Shown: positions 29,381-37,985 of the stretch, in pieces | Position numbering within the stretch: the stretch's first letter is position 1 | Layout of the letters: the number at the start of each line of letters is the position of its first letter | The notes under the pieces: generated by a model | What the model was told of the DNA's origin: nothing | The model's database searches: none | The model's input: the letters and a program-made list of their open reading frames with translations, nothing else | Made by a program: the position numbers and the translations under genes | DNA from: Palsa-504 sp963844625 | GTDB lineage: Bacteria > Actinomycetota > Actinomycetes > Streptosporangiales > Streptosporangiaceae | Direction: 5' to 3' | Length of the DNA: 64,000 nt | Assembly: GCA_963844625.1 (NCBI GenBank) | Contig: CAWJPF010000012.1 | Span: forward strand, 248,001 to 312,000

Positions 29381-30646
29381 GTGACGGAACAGCCACCGGG
29401 ACGTCCCGGCGACCAGCCATCACCGCCGGAGCTGGAGTTCGCCCGCCGCTGGCGCCCGATGATCGACCGGGTCGGCGGCGACGGCGGCCAGGCCCGCGTG
29501 GCCAAGTACCTAAACTGGACCACGTCCACGGTGTCTCGCGACTACAAGGGCGACACCTTGCCCACTGAGGAACGCCTGTTCCAGCTGGGCAACGCCCTCC
29601 GGCTCCCGCACCGGGAGATGCTCGACCTGGCGTCACTGCTCCGCCAGGCCCGCGCCGCCCGCCGCGATCGCCTCCGAACCTCACGCGCCAACCTCCCCGG
29701 CCCGCCCACCGCGTTCGAGCCCACCGTGACCAGCGCCTGGCTCCCGTCCGGCCAGCCCGCGCCAGATCCGCTCGCGCCCGCCGACCCGGCCGCCTTCCTC
29801 GGCCCGGTCGCATCCTCTGGCCCAGCTAACGTGACCGATCCGGCCACCTCCAACCCGGCCTATTTCCTGGCCCAGTCGCCCGGTACCCCCGGCGCGTACT
29901 ACTCCGCCGAGTCCTCCGGCCGGCACGCCCGCCCCCGTGCCTGGTTCCGCAGCCGCCGCGGCCTGGCCGCCGTGCTGTCGGTGGCGGCGGTCGCCGTCGT
30001 GGTCGCGGTGGTCCTGGCGCTGTCCGGCTCGTCGGCGCCCGCCAAGCCCGCCGTCCACGGACAGACCCCGTCCGGCGTGTTGGGCTCGTTCCCCGGCATG
30101 ACCATGGAGTCGGTGCGGATCCCGGTGCGGTCGCTGGCCCCGGCGCTGGCCGCCCAGTTCCGCCAGGGCCGCACCGCGCACGCCACCACGGTCACCGGCT
30201 TCGTCTTCCGCAACCACGAGACGGCCGGCCTGTGCCTGACCGCGCCGGACACCGGGGCCGAGGCCGGGCAGAACCGAGACCCGATCGTGGTCAGCACCTG
30301 CCGCGGCGCGCCGAACCAGGTCTGGATCCCGCTGCAGTGGGAGGTCAAGGGCTTCCGCTTCACTCACCTGGTCAGTGACCGGTACCAGTCCATGTGCCTG
30401 AACGCGAACAACCTGGGCGGCATGAACGACGGCCATATCGTCCAGTTGTGGGACTGCTATCCGGCTGGCAACGAGGCCTGGGACTTCGGTGACTGGCACG
30501 CCGCGGTCAGCGCCGGCACCCGGTCCTACCCACTGTTCGCAAGGAACGGCCGCCTGTGCCTGGACGCGGACAAGTGGGACCTGCGCGACGGCACCTCGGT
30601 CCGGATCTGGACCCAGTACCCGGCGGCCAACCAGTTCTGGTCCTGA
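29381..30646 (+). CDS. Membrane-anchored XRE-type regulator with C-terminal ricin-type lectin domain
   Basis: 421 residues from GTG 29381. Residues about 18-95 form a helix-turn-helix of the kind found in many actinobacterial XRE-like proteins (QARVAKYLNWTTSTVSRDYK, LPTEERLFQLGNALRLPHRE). A Pro/Ala-rich linker leads to one membrane segment at about 193-217 (AAVLSVAAVAVVVAVVLALS). The outside part ends in a beta-trefoil-like ricin B domain (about 278-421) with three Q/N-x-W signatures (NQVWIP, NEAWDF, NQFWS) and paired Cys. The layout places a DNA-binding head in the cytoplasm and a sugar-binding tail outside, as in one-component transmembrane sensors. Two genes for secreted proteins follow in the same direction and are plausible targets, though no operator was found. 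Confidence 0.75.
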   Translation: MTEQPPGRPGDQPSPPELEFARRWRPMIDRVGGDGGQARVAKYLNWTTSTVSRDYKGDTLPTEERLFQLGNALRLPHREMLDLASLLRQARAARRDRLRTSRANLPGPPTAFEPTVTSAWLPSGQPAPDPLAPADPAAFLGPVASSGPANVTDPATSNPAYFLAQSPGTPGAYYSAESSGRHARPRAWFRSRRGLAAVLSVAAVAVVVAVVLALSGSSAPAKPAVHGQTPSGVLGSFPGMTMESVRIPVRSLAPALAAQFRQGRTAHATTVTGFVFRNHETAGLCLTAPDTGAEAGQNRDPIVVSTCRGAPNQVWIPLQWEVKGFRFTHLVSDRYQSMCLNANNLGGMNDGHIVQLWDCYPAGNEAWDFGDWHAAVSAGTRSYPLFARNGRLCLDADKWDLRDGTSVRIWTQYPAANQFWS

Positions 30647-30807
30647 TTCCGTCCCATCCCGATCCCGCCTATGTCCCAGCCGGATTGACATCTGCCCACC
30701 TCACGGCGCTGGGATTCAGTGGGATCGCAGATTACGTCGTGGCCCGCGTGCTCGCCCTGGCAACATACCGGCTTGTCCATCCAGCGACTTTCCAGCAGGG
30801 GGAAAGC

Positions 30808-32103
30808 ATGATCCGTTCATCCGGCGCGCGGACTACGCCGCCTCCGCTCACCCGCCCGGCCCGATGGCGCGGGCGCATGCTCCTCGTCGCGGTCCTGGCC
30901 GCGCTGGTCACCGCGGTCCTGGCCACGAGCGCCCCGCGCGCGCTGGCCCAACCCGTTCAGGCAGCTCAGCCAGCCCGTCCGGCCGCGCCGGTGACCATCC
31001 CGGTCGGCGTTCAGGACGGCTGGATCAACAGCTGCGCCTCCGGCTCGGCACCGGACTACACGCCGAAGAACTCGGTCCCGGCCGTGGACACTCCGTACTG
31101 GGCCGCGCTCGGCATGAACACGGTACGGTTCAGCCCGCCCTGGGACATCGCCTCCTACAACCCGGCCACGGCGGACGGCAAGGCGCTCGCGGTCGAGCAG
31201 GCGTGCTTCAACTACTGGCTCAAGGCCCTGGGCGCCAAGGGCGTCACGCCGGAGATCGCGTTCAAGCCGGACTACAACTACACCTCCGGCAACCGGATCA
31301 TGATCCCGGACCTGAACACCTACGCGGCCGCAATCCAGGCCTTCGTCTCGACCTACAGCTGCCCGACGGCTCCGGCCGGCGCGCTGTGCCCGGACGGTCT
31401 GGCCCGGGTCAGCATCATCGCGCCGTGGGGCGAGCCGGAGTTCCAAGGCTCAGGCAAGGTCGGGACGGCCAAGCTCCCGCAGTACTTCTACATGCAGGAC
31501 GGCCGCCGGTTCGACGCCACCGACTGCCCGGCCCACGCCAGCGACGTCAACTGCGGCCCGGCGCTGGCCGCGCAGATGTGGGTCGTGGTCCATCACCGCT
31601 GCCCGTCCTGCACCGACATCGCCGGGGACTTCGGCAGCAACCGGGCCAAGGACTTCGCTTACCTGGCCGTCTACCACAAGTACCTGCGCGACTTGCACGG
31701 CGGCAAGGCCGTGTATCGGCCGAGCGTATGGGCCATCCACCCGTACACCGACGTGATCGCGTTCGAGCGACACCAGAACGTGCCGCTGCAGCAGACCCTG
31801 GTCGGCCGGTACGCCCAGGAGCTGCGGCGGATCGGCTTCGGGTCGAAGACCCAGATCTGGCTGGACGAGGTCAGCTCGTTCACCGTCGACTTCAGCAAGC
31901 GCCACTACTCCCGGCAGACCCAGGCCATGGGCGCCTACAAGCTGCTCCACACGCTGCCCGGGGCAGGCGGGGCCAGCGTGCCGGGTGAGCCGGTCGTTAC
32001 GAGGATCTACTACATGCGCTTCGCCGGCGCGCCGCACGACGCGCTCATCGTGAGGGGCCAGCGCGAGCCGATCTACTTCACCTTCGCCAGCCGGGACAAG
32101 TGA
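30808..32103 (+). CDS. Secreted glycosidase-like protein (TIM-barrel, clan GH-A type)
   Basis: 431 residues from ATG 30808, preceded by a gggggaaag ribosome-binding site. Signal peptide: Arg-rich start, core MLLVAVLAALVTAVL, cleavage likely after ALA. The mature part reads like a (beta/alpha)8 glycosidase: NTVRFSPPWD early, then IIAPWGEPEF with Glu209/Glu211 in the place of a GH-A acid/base (N/G-E-P motif), VWAIHPYTDV, and QIWLDEVSS with Glu354 as candidate nucleophile. Two such Glu residues on strands 4 and 7 are the clan GH-A pattern; the specific family (for example GH39 or GH5-like) is not clear. It lies in a row with the lectin-tailed regulator and a small secreted protein, 13 bases before the latter, so those two are probably co-transcribed. 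Confidence 0.65.
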   Translation: MIRSSGARTTPPPLTRPARWRGRMLLVAVLAALVTAVLATSAPRALAQPVQAAQPARPAAPVTIPVGVQDGWINSCASGSAPDYTPKNSVPAVDTPYWAALGMNTVRFSPPWDIASYNPATADGKALAVEQACFNYWLKALGAKGVTPEIAFKPDYNYTSGNRIMIPDLNTYAAAIQAFVSTYSCPTAPAGALCPDGLARVSIIAPWGEPEFQGSGKVGTAKLPQYFYMQDGRRFDATDCPAHASDVNCGPALAAQMWVVVHHRCPSCTDIAGDFGSNRAKDFAYLAVYHKYLRDLHGGKAVYRPSVWAIHPYTDVIAFERHQNVPLQQTLVGRYAQELRRIGFGSKTQIWLDEVSSFTVDFSKRHYSRQTQAMGAYKLLHTLPGAGGASVPGEPVVTRIYYMRFAGAPHDALIVRGQREPIYFTFASRDK

Positions 32104-32116
32104 GGAAGGAAATCTC

Positions 32117-32707
32117 ATGCATGGACAATCAGCTCGCATCGCCGGCCGGATCCTGGCCGCCGTCCTCGTCGGCGGCACGGCCGTAGTGGCGGCCGCGTCG
32201 CCGGGGCACGCAGCCACCACCACGGCGGCCCAGTCGGCCGCGGCCAAGGCGAAGTACATCGAGGCGTCCGGCTACACCGGCAAGGAGGTGCACGCCACCT
32301 GGGCCGGCCCCGGTGTCGGGGCTATCGCCTGGACCGTGGGCTCGGATTTCGTGGCCACCAAGACCAACGCCTACCGGTCCTGCCGCACCAACTGGACCGG
32401 GGTGGACGTCGACGTCTCCTGGAACTCCGAGTCGCTCCACAACGGGGCCAAGCTGGCCATCCTGGTGTCGGTGAAGCTGTCCAACGGCAAGTCCCACGGC
32501 ATCGTGGCCCTGGTGGTGTCCAAGGCTGCCAACTGGCCCGGCCACCCGGCCTTCGGCGGGGAGTACCGCGCCCAGGTCTACACGCCGGGCAACGTGCACG
32601 TGGTCCAGGGCCACATCGAGAGCTGGATCAGCAACGGTGGTGTCCCGTACACCGATCCCTCCGGCTCCGGCGACACGATCACCCTCAAGCAGTTCCGCCG
32701 CTGCTGA
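32117..32707 (+). CDS. Small secreted protein of unknown function
   Basis: 196 residues, ATG 32117 with a strong ribosome-binding site (gaggaaggaaa). A typical signal peptide (RIAGRILAAVLVGGTAVVAA, cleavage after GHA) leads to a soluble domain of about 160 residues rich in Trp and Gly, with two late Cys. I do not recognise the family. It follows the glycosidase-like gene by 13 bases, so it is likely part of the same operon and may act with it outside the cell. A strong hairpin ends the unit. Confidence 0.7.
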   Translation: MHGQSARIAGRILAAVLVGGTAVVAAASPGHAATTTAAQSAAAKAKYIEASGYTGKEVHATWAGPGVGAIAWTVGSDFVATKTNAYRSCRTNWTGVDVDVSWNSESLHNGAKLAILVSVKLSNGKSHGIVALVVSKAANWPGHPAFGGEYRAQVYTPGNVHVVQGHIESWISNGGVPYTDPSGSGDTITLKQFRRC

Positions 32708-32774
32708 CCTGCGGGGGAAGGTATGACGTTTCCGCGCGGAAAACGGACCTAAACGCATTAAATCCGGATGCCGA

Positions 32775-32804
32775 CCAGCCTCGCGCGCTGGGGTGCGAGG
32801 CTGG
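32775..32804. terminator. Bidirectional terminator hairpin
   Basis: Perfect 10-base arms ccagcctcgc (32775-32784) and gcgaggctgg (32795-32804) with a 10-base loop, sitting between two convergent genes (ends at 32707 and 32821). Confidence 0.75.
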
Positions 32805-32820
32805 GTTCGGAGCGGGTGGT

Positions 32821-33525
32821 TCAGCGGGCGTGAGCGGGTACTGCCACCGGACGGCGGGGTCCGGGGGTGCTGGCCTGCTGAACGGCGCGACGGCGCTTGG
32901 CGCGATGGGCGTAGGCGGTCATCCAGAGGGTCAGGGCACCGGCCACGGCGTAGGGCATGGACTTGGAGACGGTCAGGGCGGTGGAGGTCGAGGTCAGCTC
33001 GACCAGGGCGACGCGGGCCGCGGCTTCGGCCAGGTAGGTCACGCCCCAGACCACGGTGAACAGGTTGAAGGCGTGCCGGAAAGCGGGGTACTGCCACAGG
33101 GAGCTGAACTCCCGGCCTCGCGGGCTGTCCTCGCCCATGAACTCCAGCGCGAAGCGGTAGATCAACGGCCTGCGTCTCCGCAGGGAGCCCAGGCAGGCCA
33201 GGCCGAACACGGCGGTCGGCACCGAGCCTTCCAGCAGCACGAGCTTGGGGTCGCGGGTGATCACGCCGAGGATCGTGCCGATGACGATCCCGGCCAGGAC
33301 CAGCACGCCGACGGCGTCGATGCGGCGGCGCCGGACCAGGTTGATCACTATGCCCAGGGCGGGGAGGATGCCGCTCAGGACCAGCGCGGAGACCGCGCTC
33401 TGGCCGGCCGAGCGGAGCAGCTGATAGGCCACGAGTGGGCCGGCGACGTCGAAAACCGCGATCATCGCGAGTGACTGCAGGCGGCTGCGATCGCGGACCG
33501 GACCCTGATTAGCTTTCGTCATCAT
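32821..33525 (-). CDS. VC0807-type integral membrane protein
   Basis: About 234 residues with five to six hydrophobic helices. The N-terminal block (LAMIAVFDVAGPLVAYQLLR, SGILPALGIVINLVRRRRID, GVITRDPKLVLLEGSVPTAV, YRFALEFM) is the conserved pattern of the 'VC0807 family' of bacterial membrane proteins, whose function is not established. ATGATG at 33525/33522 begins the protein; a TATAGC motif directly upstream suggests a leaderless promoter. The C-terminus is cytoplasmic and basic. It shares its terminator with the convergent secreted-protein operon. Confidence 0.75.
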   Translation of the reverse strand: MMTKANQGPVRDRSRLQSLAMIAVFDVAGPLVAYQLLRSAGQSAVSALVLSGILPALGIVINLVRRRRIDAVGVLVLAGIVIGTILGVITRDPKLVLLEGSVPTAVFGLACLGSLRRRRPLIYRFALEFMGEDSPRGREFSSLWQYPAFRHAFNLFTVVWGVTYLAEAAARVALVELTSTSTALTVSKSMPYAVAGALTLWMTAYAHRAKRRRAVQQASTPGPRRPVAVPAHAR

Positions 33526-33651
33526 GGCTATAACGCTAGGAATCGGGCCCTGTCCGCCGCCAGTGCAGGACGTCCTCATCCGGGCATGACGCGGGTATGG
33601 CCGGGCCTATGACTCATGTCATATGGGCAGCGCTAACGGCCTGCCGGGCCA

Positions 33652-33795
33652 GCCGCTGACGGCCTGTCCAACCCGGAGATCGGCACCCGGCTGTTCCTGT
33701 CCCCGCGCACCGTCCAGTTCCACCTGCGCAAGGTCTTCACCAAGCTGGACATCACCTCACGCGCCCAGCTCAGCCGTGTCCTATCCGGCAGCTAG
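33652..33795 (+). pseudogene. C-terminal LuxR-type HTH fragment
   Basis: The plus strand reads GLSNPEIGTRLFLSPRTVQF, then HLRKVFTKLDITSRAQL, and a stop at 33795. This is the last 45 residues of a LuxR-family DNA-binding domain. Everything upstream is unrelated, so the body of the regulator has been lost. The sequence after it (33800-33900) holds a second short coding-like trace (LIIHDYIEGFHEGAEEGYVL) that I cannot place. Confidence 0.7.
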
Positions 33796-33919
33796 GCACC
33801 AGCCGCCGCGCCGAGGCCGCGCTGATCATCCACGACTACATCGAAGGCTTCCACGAGGGCGCGGAAGAGGGCTACGTCCTGCGGCTATCGGCGGCTCGCA
33901 CCACGGGCCGTTCGGAAAA

Positions 33920-34005
33920 AGATCTCATATGAATCCGAACGGGCCGTGGCTCACCGTGCCGGTTACCCTGCGCCGTGCGGCCTGGCGTCGCGTTCGATGA
34001 GATCT
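33920..34005. repeat. 86-bp segment bounded by 9-base inverted repeats
   Basis: agatctcat (33920-33928) and atgagatct (33997-34005) are exact inverted repeats. The right one ends exactly where similarity to the 18.9-kb secreted-protein gene begins. Overlapping 8-base arms ccgttcgg / ccgaacgg flank the left end. It could be a tiny insertion or a recombination scar. Confidence 0.4.
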
Positions 34006-34015
34006 CGCGCTGGGG

Positions 34016-35164
34016 GTGCAGCCTGCGCTGCCTGCCCTGGCGAGCACGTGGTCGTCGCCGGTCCAGCTGCCGGGGTCGTGCGGTAGCTCGGTGGCGGTGA
34101 ACCAGGCCGGGGCCATGGTGGCCGGCGGTACCTTCCAGGCCGCTGGCGGCGTCACGCACGTGGAGGTGTGCACCAGCCCGGACGGGAAGACATGGCAGGT
34201 GACGGACCTGGGTCCCGGCGGCAACGAGCCGGACGGCGGCCAGCACCCCGTCGTGGCGCTGAGCCCGGACGGACACGCGGTCGCGGTCTGGGGCGCCACC
34301 GCCTGTTCGCCCATCTGCGATTACATCGTGCAGGCCGCCGTGCGGCCGCCGGGCGGCAGCTGGGGCGCCCCGGTGACCCTCACGACCGACCTGTTCTACG
34401 GCGGCGGCGGGATCGTGCTCGGCATGGACGGCGCCGGCAACGCGATCGCCGCGTGGGTCGGGAACTACGCCGACGAGAGCCACTACGCCGTTCTCCCGGC
34501 CGGCGGCAGCAGTTGGGGTCCGGTCCAGGAGCTATCGAACGGCAACGTCCAGGGGGCGGCGCATAACCTGAGCCTGGCGGTGAGCCCCGACGGGAGCGCG
34601 GTCGTGGCCTTCGCCGGCGGTAACGACGGGATCTGGGCCGCGTCCGGCACCGTCCTTGGCGGGTTCTCCGCGCCGGTCTTCGTGGCCGTCGGAGACTACA
34701 GAAAGACCTCGGCCCCGAAGGTCGCTCTCGATAACGCCGGGCAGGCATCCCTGGTCTGGTCGCAAACGACGCGTACCGAGGCGGCCACCCGGTCCCCCGC
34801 CGGAACCTGGAGCGCCGCGACGGTGCTCGCCTCCCAGTCCTCCAGCTCGGTGGCCACCGCGGTCGACGGCGCCGGGAACGCGATCGCCGTGTTCGGGTCG
34901 TCCTACTCCTGGCACCTGGCCGGCGGCAGCTGGCGACCGGCCACGTCACTGCCGGCCGGATCATCCGGCGGGCTGGTCGTCGCCGACCCCGCCGGCACCT
35001 TCGTCTACGCCGACAGCAGCGGCAACGCGTTCACCTTCGCGGCGGGCGCCGCCAGCTTCGGCACCGGCAGCGGATCACGCGGCAGCCTGGCCGACCTGAA
35101 GATCGTCCCAGGCCGGGCCGTGATGCTCGCCGCCGGAACCGTATCAGCCGAGACCGCGAGCTGA
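34016..35164 (+). CDS. Paralogue of the secreted beta-propeller-like protein, signal peptide missing
   Basis: 382 residues from GTG 34016, corresponding to residue 30 onward of the protein at 18884-20137. The first 100 bases (34005 on) are almost identical to that gene, then the two diverge to roughly 80% while keeping the same repeat pattern (GGSWGAPVTLT, DGAGNAIAVFGSSYSWHLAG, VVADPAGTFVYADS). An in-frame TGA lies 15 bases before the GTG, so the signal-peptide start is gone and the product would not be exported. It is probably a 5'-truncated, now non-functional duplicate, although the frame itself has stayed open over 1.1 kb. It ends with the same terminator stem as its paralogue. Confidence 0.75.
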   Translation: MQPALPALASTWSSPVQLPGSCGSSVAVNQAGAMVAGGTFQAAGGVTHVEVCTSPDGKTWQVTDLGPGGNEPDGGQHPVVALSPDGHAVAVWGATACSPICDYIVQAAVRPPGGSWGAPVTLTTDLFYGGGGIVLGMDGAGNAIAAWVGNYADESHYAVLPAGGSSWGPVQELSNGNVQGAAHNLSLAVSPDGSAVVAFAGGNDGIWAASGTVLGGFSAPVFVAVGDYRKTSAPKVALDNAGQASLVWSQTTRTEAATRSPAGTWSAATVLASQSSSSVATAVDGAGNAIAVFGSSYSWHLAGGSWRPATSLPAGSSGGLVVADPAGTFVYADSSGNAFTFAAGAASFGTGSGSRGSLADLKIVPGRAVMLAAGTVSAETAS

Positions 35165-35170
35165 CCTCAT

Positions 35171-35206
35171 GTGACCTGGCCGCCGGGAGCCCGGCGGCCA
35201 GGTCAC
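35171..35206 (+). terminator. Hairpin terminator after the paralogue
   Basis: 17-base arms gtgacctggccgccggg (35171-35187) and cccggcggccaggtcac (35190-35206). The stem is the same as at 20144-20181, showing that the duplicated block included the terminator. Confidence 0.8.
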
Positions 35207-35561
35207 TTGTGGGCCGTGCCCGCGCTGCTACCCGGCCACATCGGCGTGTCGCAAGCCCACCAGATCACCACCCAGCCCCGGACTTTGCATCTTGGGCCTG
35301 ACGTGCCGGCCGGTGTGGCTGCGGCGGCGCGCCGCCGCCGTGTGGCGGCGCCACGATTCATACCCAACCAGATTCGGCAGCGGGGCCGCCCCTGGGGTCT
35401 TCCGAATGCGAGGGGTGCCTCCGTTGTGGGCCATTGCGACTGCGGATGCCCGTCGGTGTACCTGGCCCCGAAGCCCGGTGCTTCACCGGCCTGTGGCCCG
35501 CGCCGCGTATTCCATCGGGGCTGGCCGCCGCCTGCGGGGTTTCGATCGGGATTCGCGGGCG
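35207..35561. other. Intergenic region
   Basis: About 355 bases between two converging transcription units. I find no protein similarity and no further hairpin worth naming. Confidence 0.5.
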
Positions 35562-36794
35562 CTACCCCAGCTGGTCGCGGCGGCGTGTCAGGTAGGCGGT
35601 CTCGGCGGTGTTGCCCGCTAGCTCGATGGCTTTGTCGTACGCCGCGCGCGACTTCTGACTGCGGCCCAGCCGGCGCAGCAGGTCGGCGCGGGTCGCATGG
35701 TAGGCGTGATAGCCGGCCAGCTTGTCCTCAAGACGCTCGACGGCCGCCAGTGCCACCTCCGGCCCGTCAATCTCGGCCACCGCGACGGCCCGGTTGAGGG
35801 CGATGATCGGCGAGGGATCGAGGTGGACGAGCTGGTCGTAGAGGGCGACGACCTGCGACCAGTCGGTGTCACGTATGTCGCGGGCGGAGGTGTGCACGGC
35901 GCTGATCGCGGCGAGGATCTGGTAGCGACCCGGAGCCACCCGGGCGGCCAGGCGCTCGCGCACCAGCCGGTGACCCTCGGCGATCAGCGCGGCGTCCCAG
36001 GTCCCGCGGTCCTGCTCGACGAGCGTGACCAGTTCGCCGCTCGCCGAAACCCGGGCGGTGCGGCGGGCCTCAGTGAGGAGCATCAGCGCCAGCAGCCCCG
36101 CCACCTCACCGTCCTGCGGCATGAGGGCACGGATCAGGCGAGTGAGCCGGATCGCCTCGGCGGTCAGGTCGTGACGTACGGGATCGGTGCCGGGGCCGGT
36201 CGCCAGGTAGCCCTCGTTGAAGACGAGGAACAGGACGGCGAGTACGCCGGAGACGCGTGCCGGGAGATCCTCCGCGGACGGCACCCGGTAAGGGATGCGA
36301 GCCGCCTTGATCTTGGCCTTCGCGCGGGTGATCCGCTGCCCTATGGCGGTCTCCTGCACCAGGAAGGCACGGGCGATCTCGGGCACGGTCAGGCCGGCCA
36401 CCATGCGAAGCGTCAGCGCCACGCGGGTCTGCATCGCGAGCGCCGGGTGACAGCAGGTGAAGATCAGCCGGAGCCGCTCGTCCTCGATGGCGCCGGGAGG
36501 CTCGGGCGGGTCGTCGCCGGACAGCATCTGTGCCTCCTTCTGCTTGTCGCCGCGCTTGTTCTCACGCCGGATCCGGTCGATGGCCTCGCGGTTGGCGGTG
36601 GTGGTCAGCCAGGCGCCGGGGTTGGGGGGTACGCCGTCGGCCGGCCACCGCCGGACGGCGGTCGCGAACGCCTCGGCCGCCGCCTCCTCGGCGATGTCGA
36701 GGTCACCGAAACGCCTGGTCAGGGAGGCGACCACCCGTGCCCACTCCTCGTGGTGGGCCTGGGTGACCGCCTCCCGGACGCCGGCCGCGCTCAC
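35562..36794 (-). CDS. ECF RNA polymerase sigma factor, ECF42 type (with DUF6596/TPR-like C-terminus)
   Basis: 410 residues from GTG 36794. Sigma region 2 is seen in LTRRFGDLDIAEEAAAEAFA and PNPGAWLTTTANREAIDRIR; region 4 in VALTLRMVAGLTVPEIARAF, LVQETAIGQRITRAKAKIK. The C-terminal 200 residues (VLFLVFNEGYLATGPG, LLALMLLTEARRTARVS, LYDQLVHLDPSPIIALNRAV) are the helical, TPR-like extension typical of ECF42 factors. The start overlaps the stop of the DGPF-protein gene as GTGA, so the two are translationally coupled. In this class there is no anti-sigma factor; the C-terminal extension and the DGPF protein are thought to control activity. It directs RNA polymerase to a small regulon, often including its own operon. 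Confidence 0.93.
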   Translation of the reverse strand: MSAAGVREAVTQAHHEEWARVVASLTRRFGDLDIAEEAAAEAFATAVRRWPADGVPPNPGAWLTTTANREAIDRIRRENKRGDKQKEAQMLSGDDPPEPPGAIEDERLRLIFTCCHPALAMQTRVALTLRMVAGLTVPEIARAFLVQETAIGQRITRAKAKIKAARIPYRVPSAEDLPARVSGVLAVLFLVFNEGYLATGPGTDPVRHDLTAEAIRLTRLIRALMPQDGEVAGLLALMLLTEARRTARVSASGELVTLVEQDRGTWDAALIAEGHRLVRERLAARVAPGRYQILAAISAVHTSARDIRDTDWSQVVALYDQLVHLDPSPIIALNRAVAVAEIDGPEVALAAVERLEDKLAGYHAYHATRADLLRRLGRSQKSRAAYDKAIELAGNTAETAYLTRRRDQLG

Positions 36795-37114
36795 AGGAAC
36801 GGCCGCACCTCGATCTTCCGGTTGCAGGCCTTCGACCCTTCGGCGGCGAGCTTGAGCGCCACGTCCAGGTCGGCGGCCTCCATGATCCAGAAGCCGGCGA
36901 GATACTCCTTCGACTCCAGGAAGGGCCCGTCGGTGAACATCGCCTCCTCGCCCCGGTTGTCGATGACGGTGGCCGAGCTGGGCGACCCGAGGCCACCGGC
37001 GAAGACCCAGTGACCCTCCGCCTGGAGCCGGTCGTTGAACGTGTCGATGGCCGTCATCTCATCCGGGGTGGCGAGGCCGGCCGTGTCGTCGATCACGGAA
37101 ACCAGGTACTGCAT
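36791..37114 (-). CDS. YCII/DGPF-domain protein, partner of the ECF42 sigma factor
   Basis: 107 residues. It starts MQYLVSVIDDTAGLATPDEM and carries the family signature FTDGPFLESKEYLAGFWIME, containing the DGPF motif, then CNRKIEVRPFL at the end. YCII/DGPF proteins are small ferredoxin-like folds encoded next to ECF42 sigma factors, and this one overlaps the sigma gene by four bases. The length is normal. The role (probably sensing, or an enzymatic step in the regulated process) is not established for the family. Confidence 0.92.
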   Translation of the reverse strand: MQYLVSVIDDTAGLATPDEMTAIDTFNDRLQAEGHWVFAGGLGSPSSATVIDNRGEEAMFTDGPFLESKEYLAGFWIMEAADLDVALKLAAEGSKACNRKIEVRPFL

Positions 37115-37360
37115 CTCGGATCATCTCCTGTGGTCCGGGGCGCCCCTCGTGGGCGGCCGCTCACCCCTGCTACGAACACCTCTGCCCCGATCCGACACCG
37201 CCTCGCGGATTTCTTTCGAGGACTTTCTGGTACGCCAGTTGTAAGCGATCCGACAGCGCGACGGTTTCGGGCCACGACGCCTGGACGGTCGATGACCGGG
37301 CCGCCGGTGCACCCGAAATGACTCCATAGGACCCGGTCGGCACGATCGAGTCTGCGTAGG

Positions 37361-37918
37361 TCAGTCGGGCTGGCGGTCGGTCATGGCGGCTGCGGGCGGG
37401 CCTGTCCGCGCGAGGGTGTCGGCGCGGCGCAGTGCGTCGGGCAGCCGGTACCGGCCGGCCATGCGCCGGACCAGGTCCGCCGCGTCGGCTGCGGGCATCC
37501 CGGCGGCGGTGACGAACAGCGAGCGTACCGAGGATCCGCGCAGGACCGGCACCGCGTGGGTGGCGGTGCGGAACCGGGACTTGGCCACCCCGATCACCGG
37601 GATGCCGAACTCGGCGTGCGCATGCGCGCCCAGGCCGGGCCGGCCGCCGGGGTCCAGGTCGGCGTAGCCGTCGACCACCAGCAGGCCCAGCCCGCTCAGA
37701 TCATCCAGGACCGCGCGCAGCGGCGGCAGCTCGCGCAGGTAGAACTCGCCCGGCCGGTAGGGCGGTACCCGGGGGACCATCGCGGTGTGTTCGGCCAGCA
37801 CGTGCGCGAAGGCGGCATCGGCGGCCAGGACGGCTGCCGCCCGGGCGGCGCCGGTGCTGAGGTAGTGCACGTCCACGGCGGCGCACACGCCGTGGTCCGG
37901 TCGCCCGCCGGTCTCCAT
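37361..37918 (-). CDS. nfi: Endonuclease V
   Basis: 185 residues from ATG 37918; the frame is open further upstream into transporter-derived sequence, but family similarity begins here. The three metal-binding acids of the RNase H-like fold are present: Asp16 (CAAVDVHYL), Glu63 (FYLRELPPL) and Asp83 (LLVVDGYADLD). They are followed by GLGAHAHAEFGIPVIGVAKS and RYRLPDALRRADTL. Endonuclease V cleaves near deaminated bases, mainly hypoxanthine/inosine in DNA or RNA. It is on the short side (family usually 200-230 residues) but all motifs are there. It sits directly downstream of a decayed MFS gene on the same strand; no repair-gene neighbours. Confidence 0.85.
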   Translation of the reverse strand: METGGRPDHGVCAAVDVHYLSTGAARAAAVLAADAAFAHVLAEHTAMVPRVPPYRPGEFYLRELPPLRAVLDDLSGLGLLVVDGYADLDPGGRPGLGAHAHAEFGIPVIGVAKSRFRTATHAVPVLRGSSVRSLFVTAAGMPAADAADLVRRMAGRYRLPDALRRADTLARTGPPAAAMTDRQPD

Positions 37919-37985
37919 ATCTTGAGGATGCCCGAATCTGCGCCAGGCATCAGGACCCGGTTCTGGCGGGGGCGGGCGACCCAGG

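Noticed and set aside
30489..31988. 499-codon plus frame overlapping the lectin-tailed regulator and the glycosidase gene
   Set aside because: It crosses a stop/start boundary in another frame and is Arg/Gly-rich noise; the real starts have ribosome-binding sites and a signal peptide.
35697..37013. 438-codon plus frame opposite the ECF42 sigma gene
   Set aside because: Antisense to two well-supported overlapping genes.
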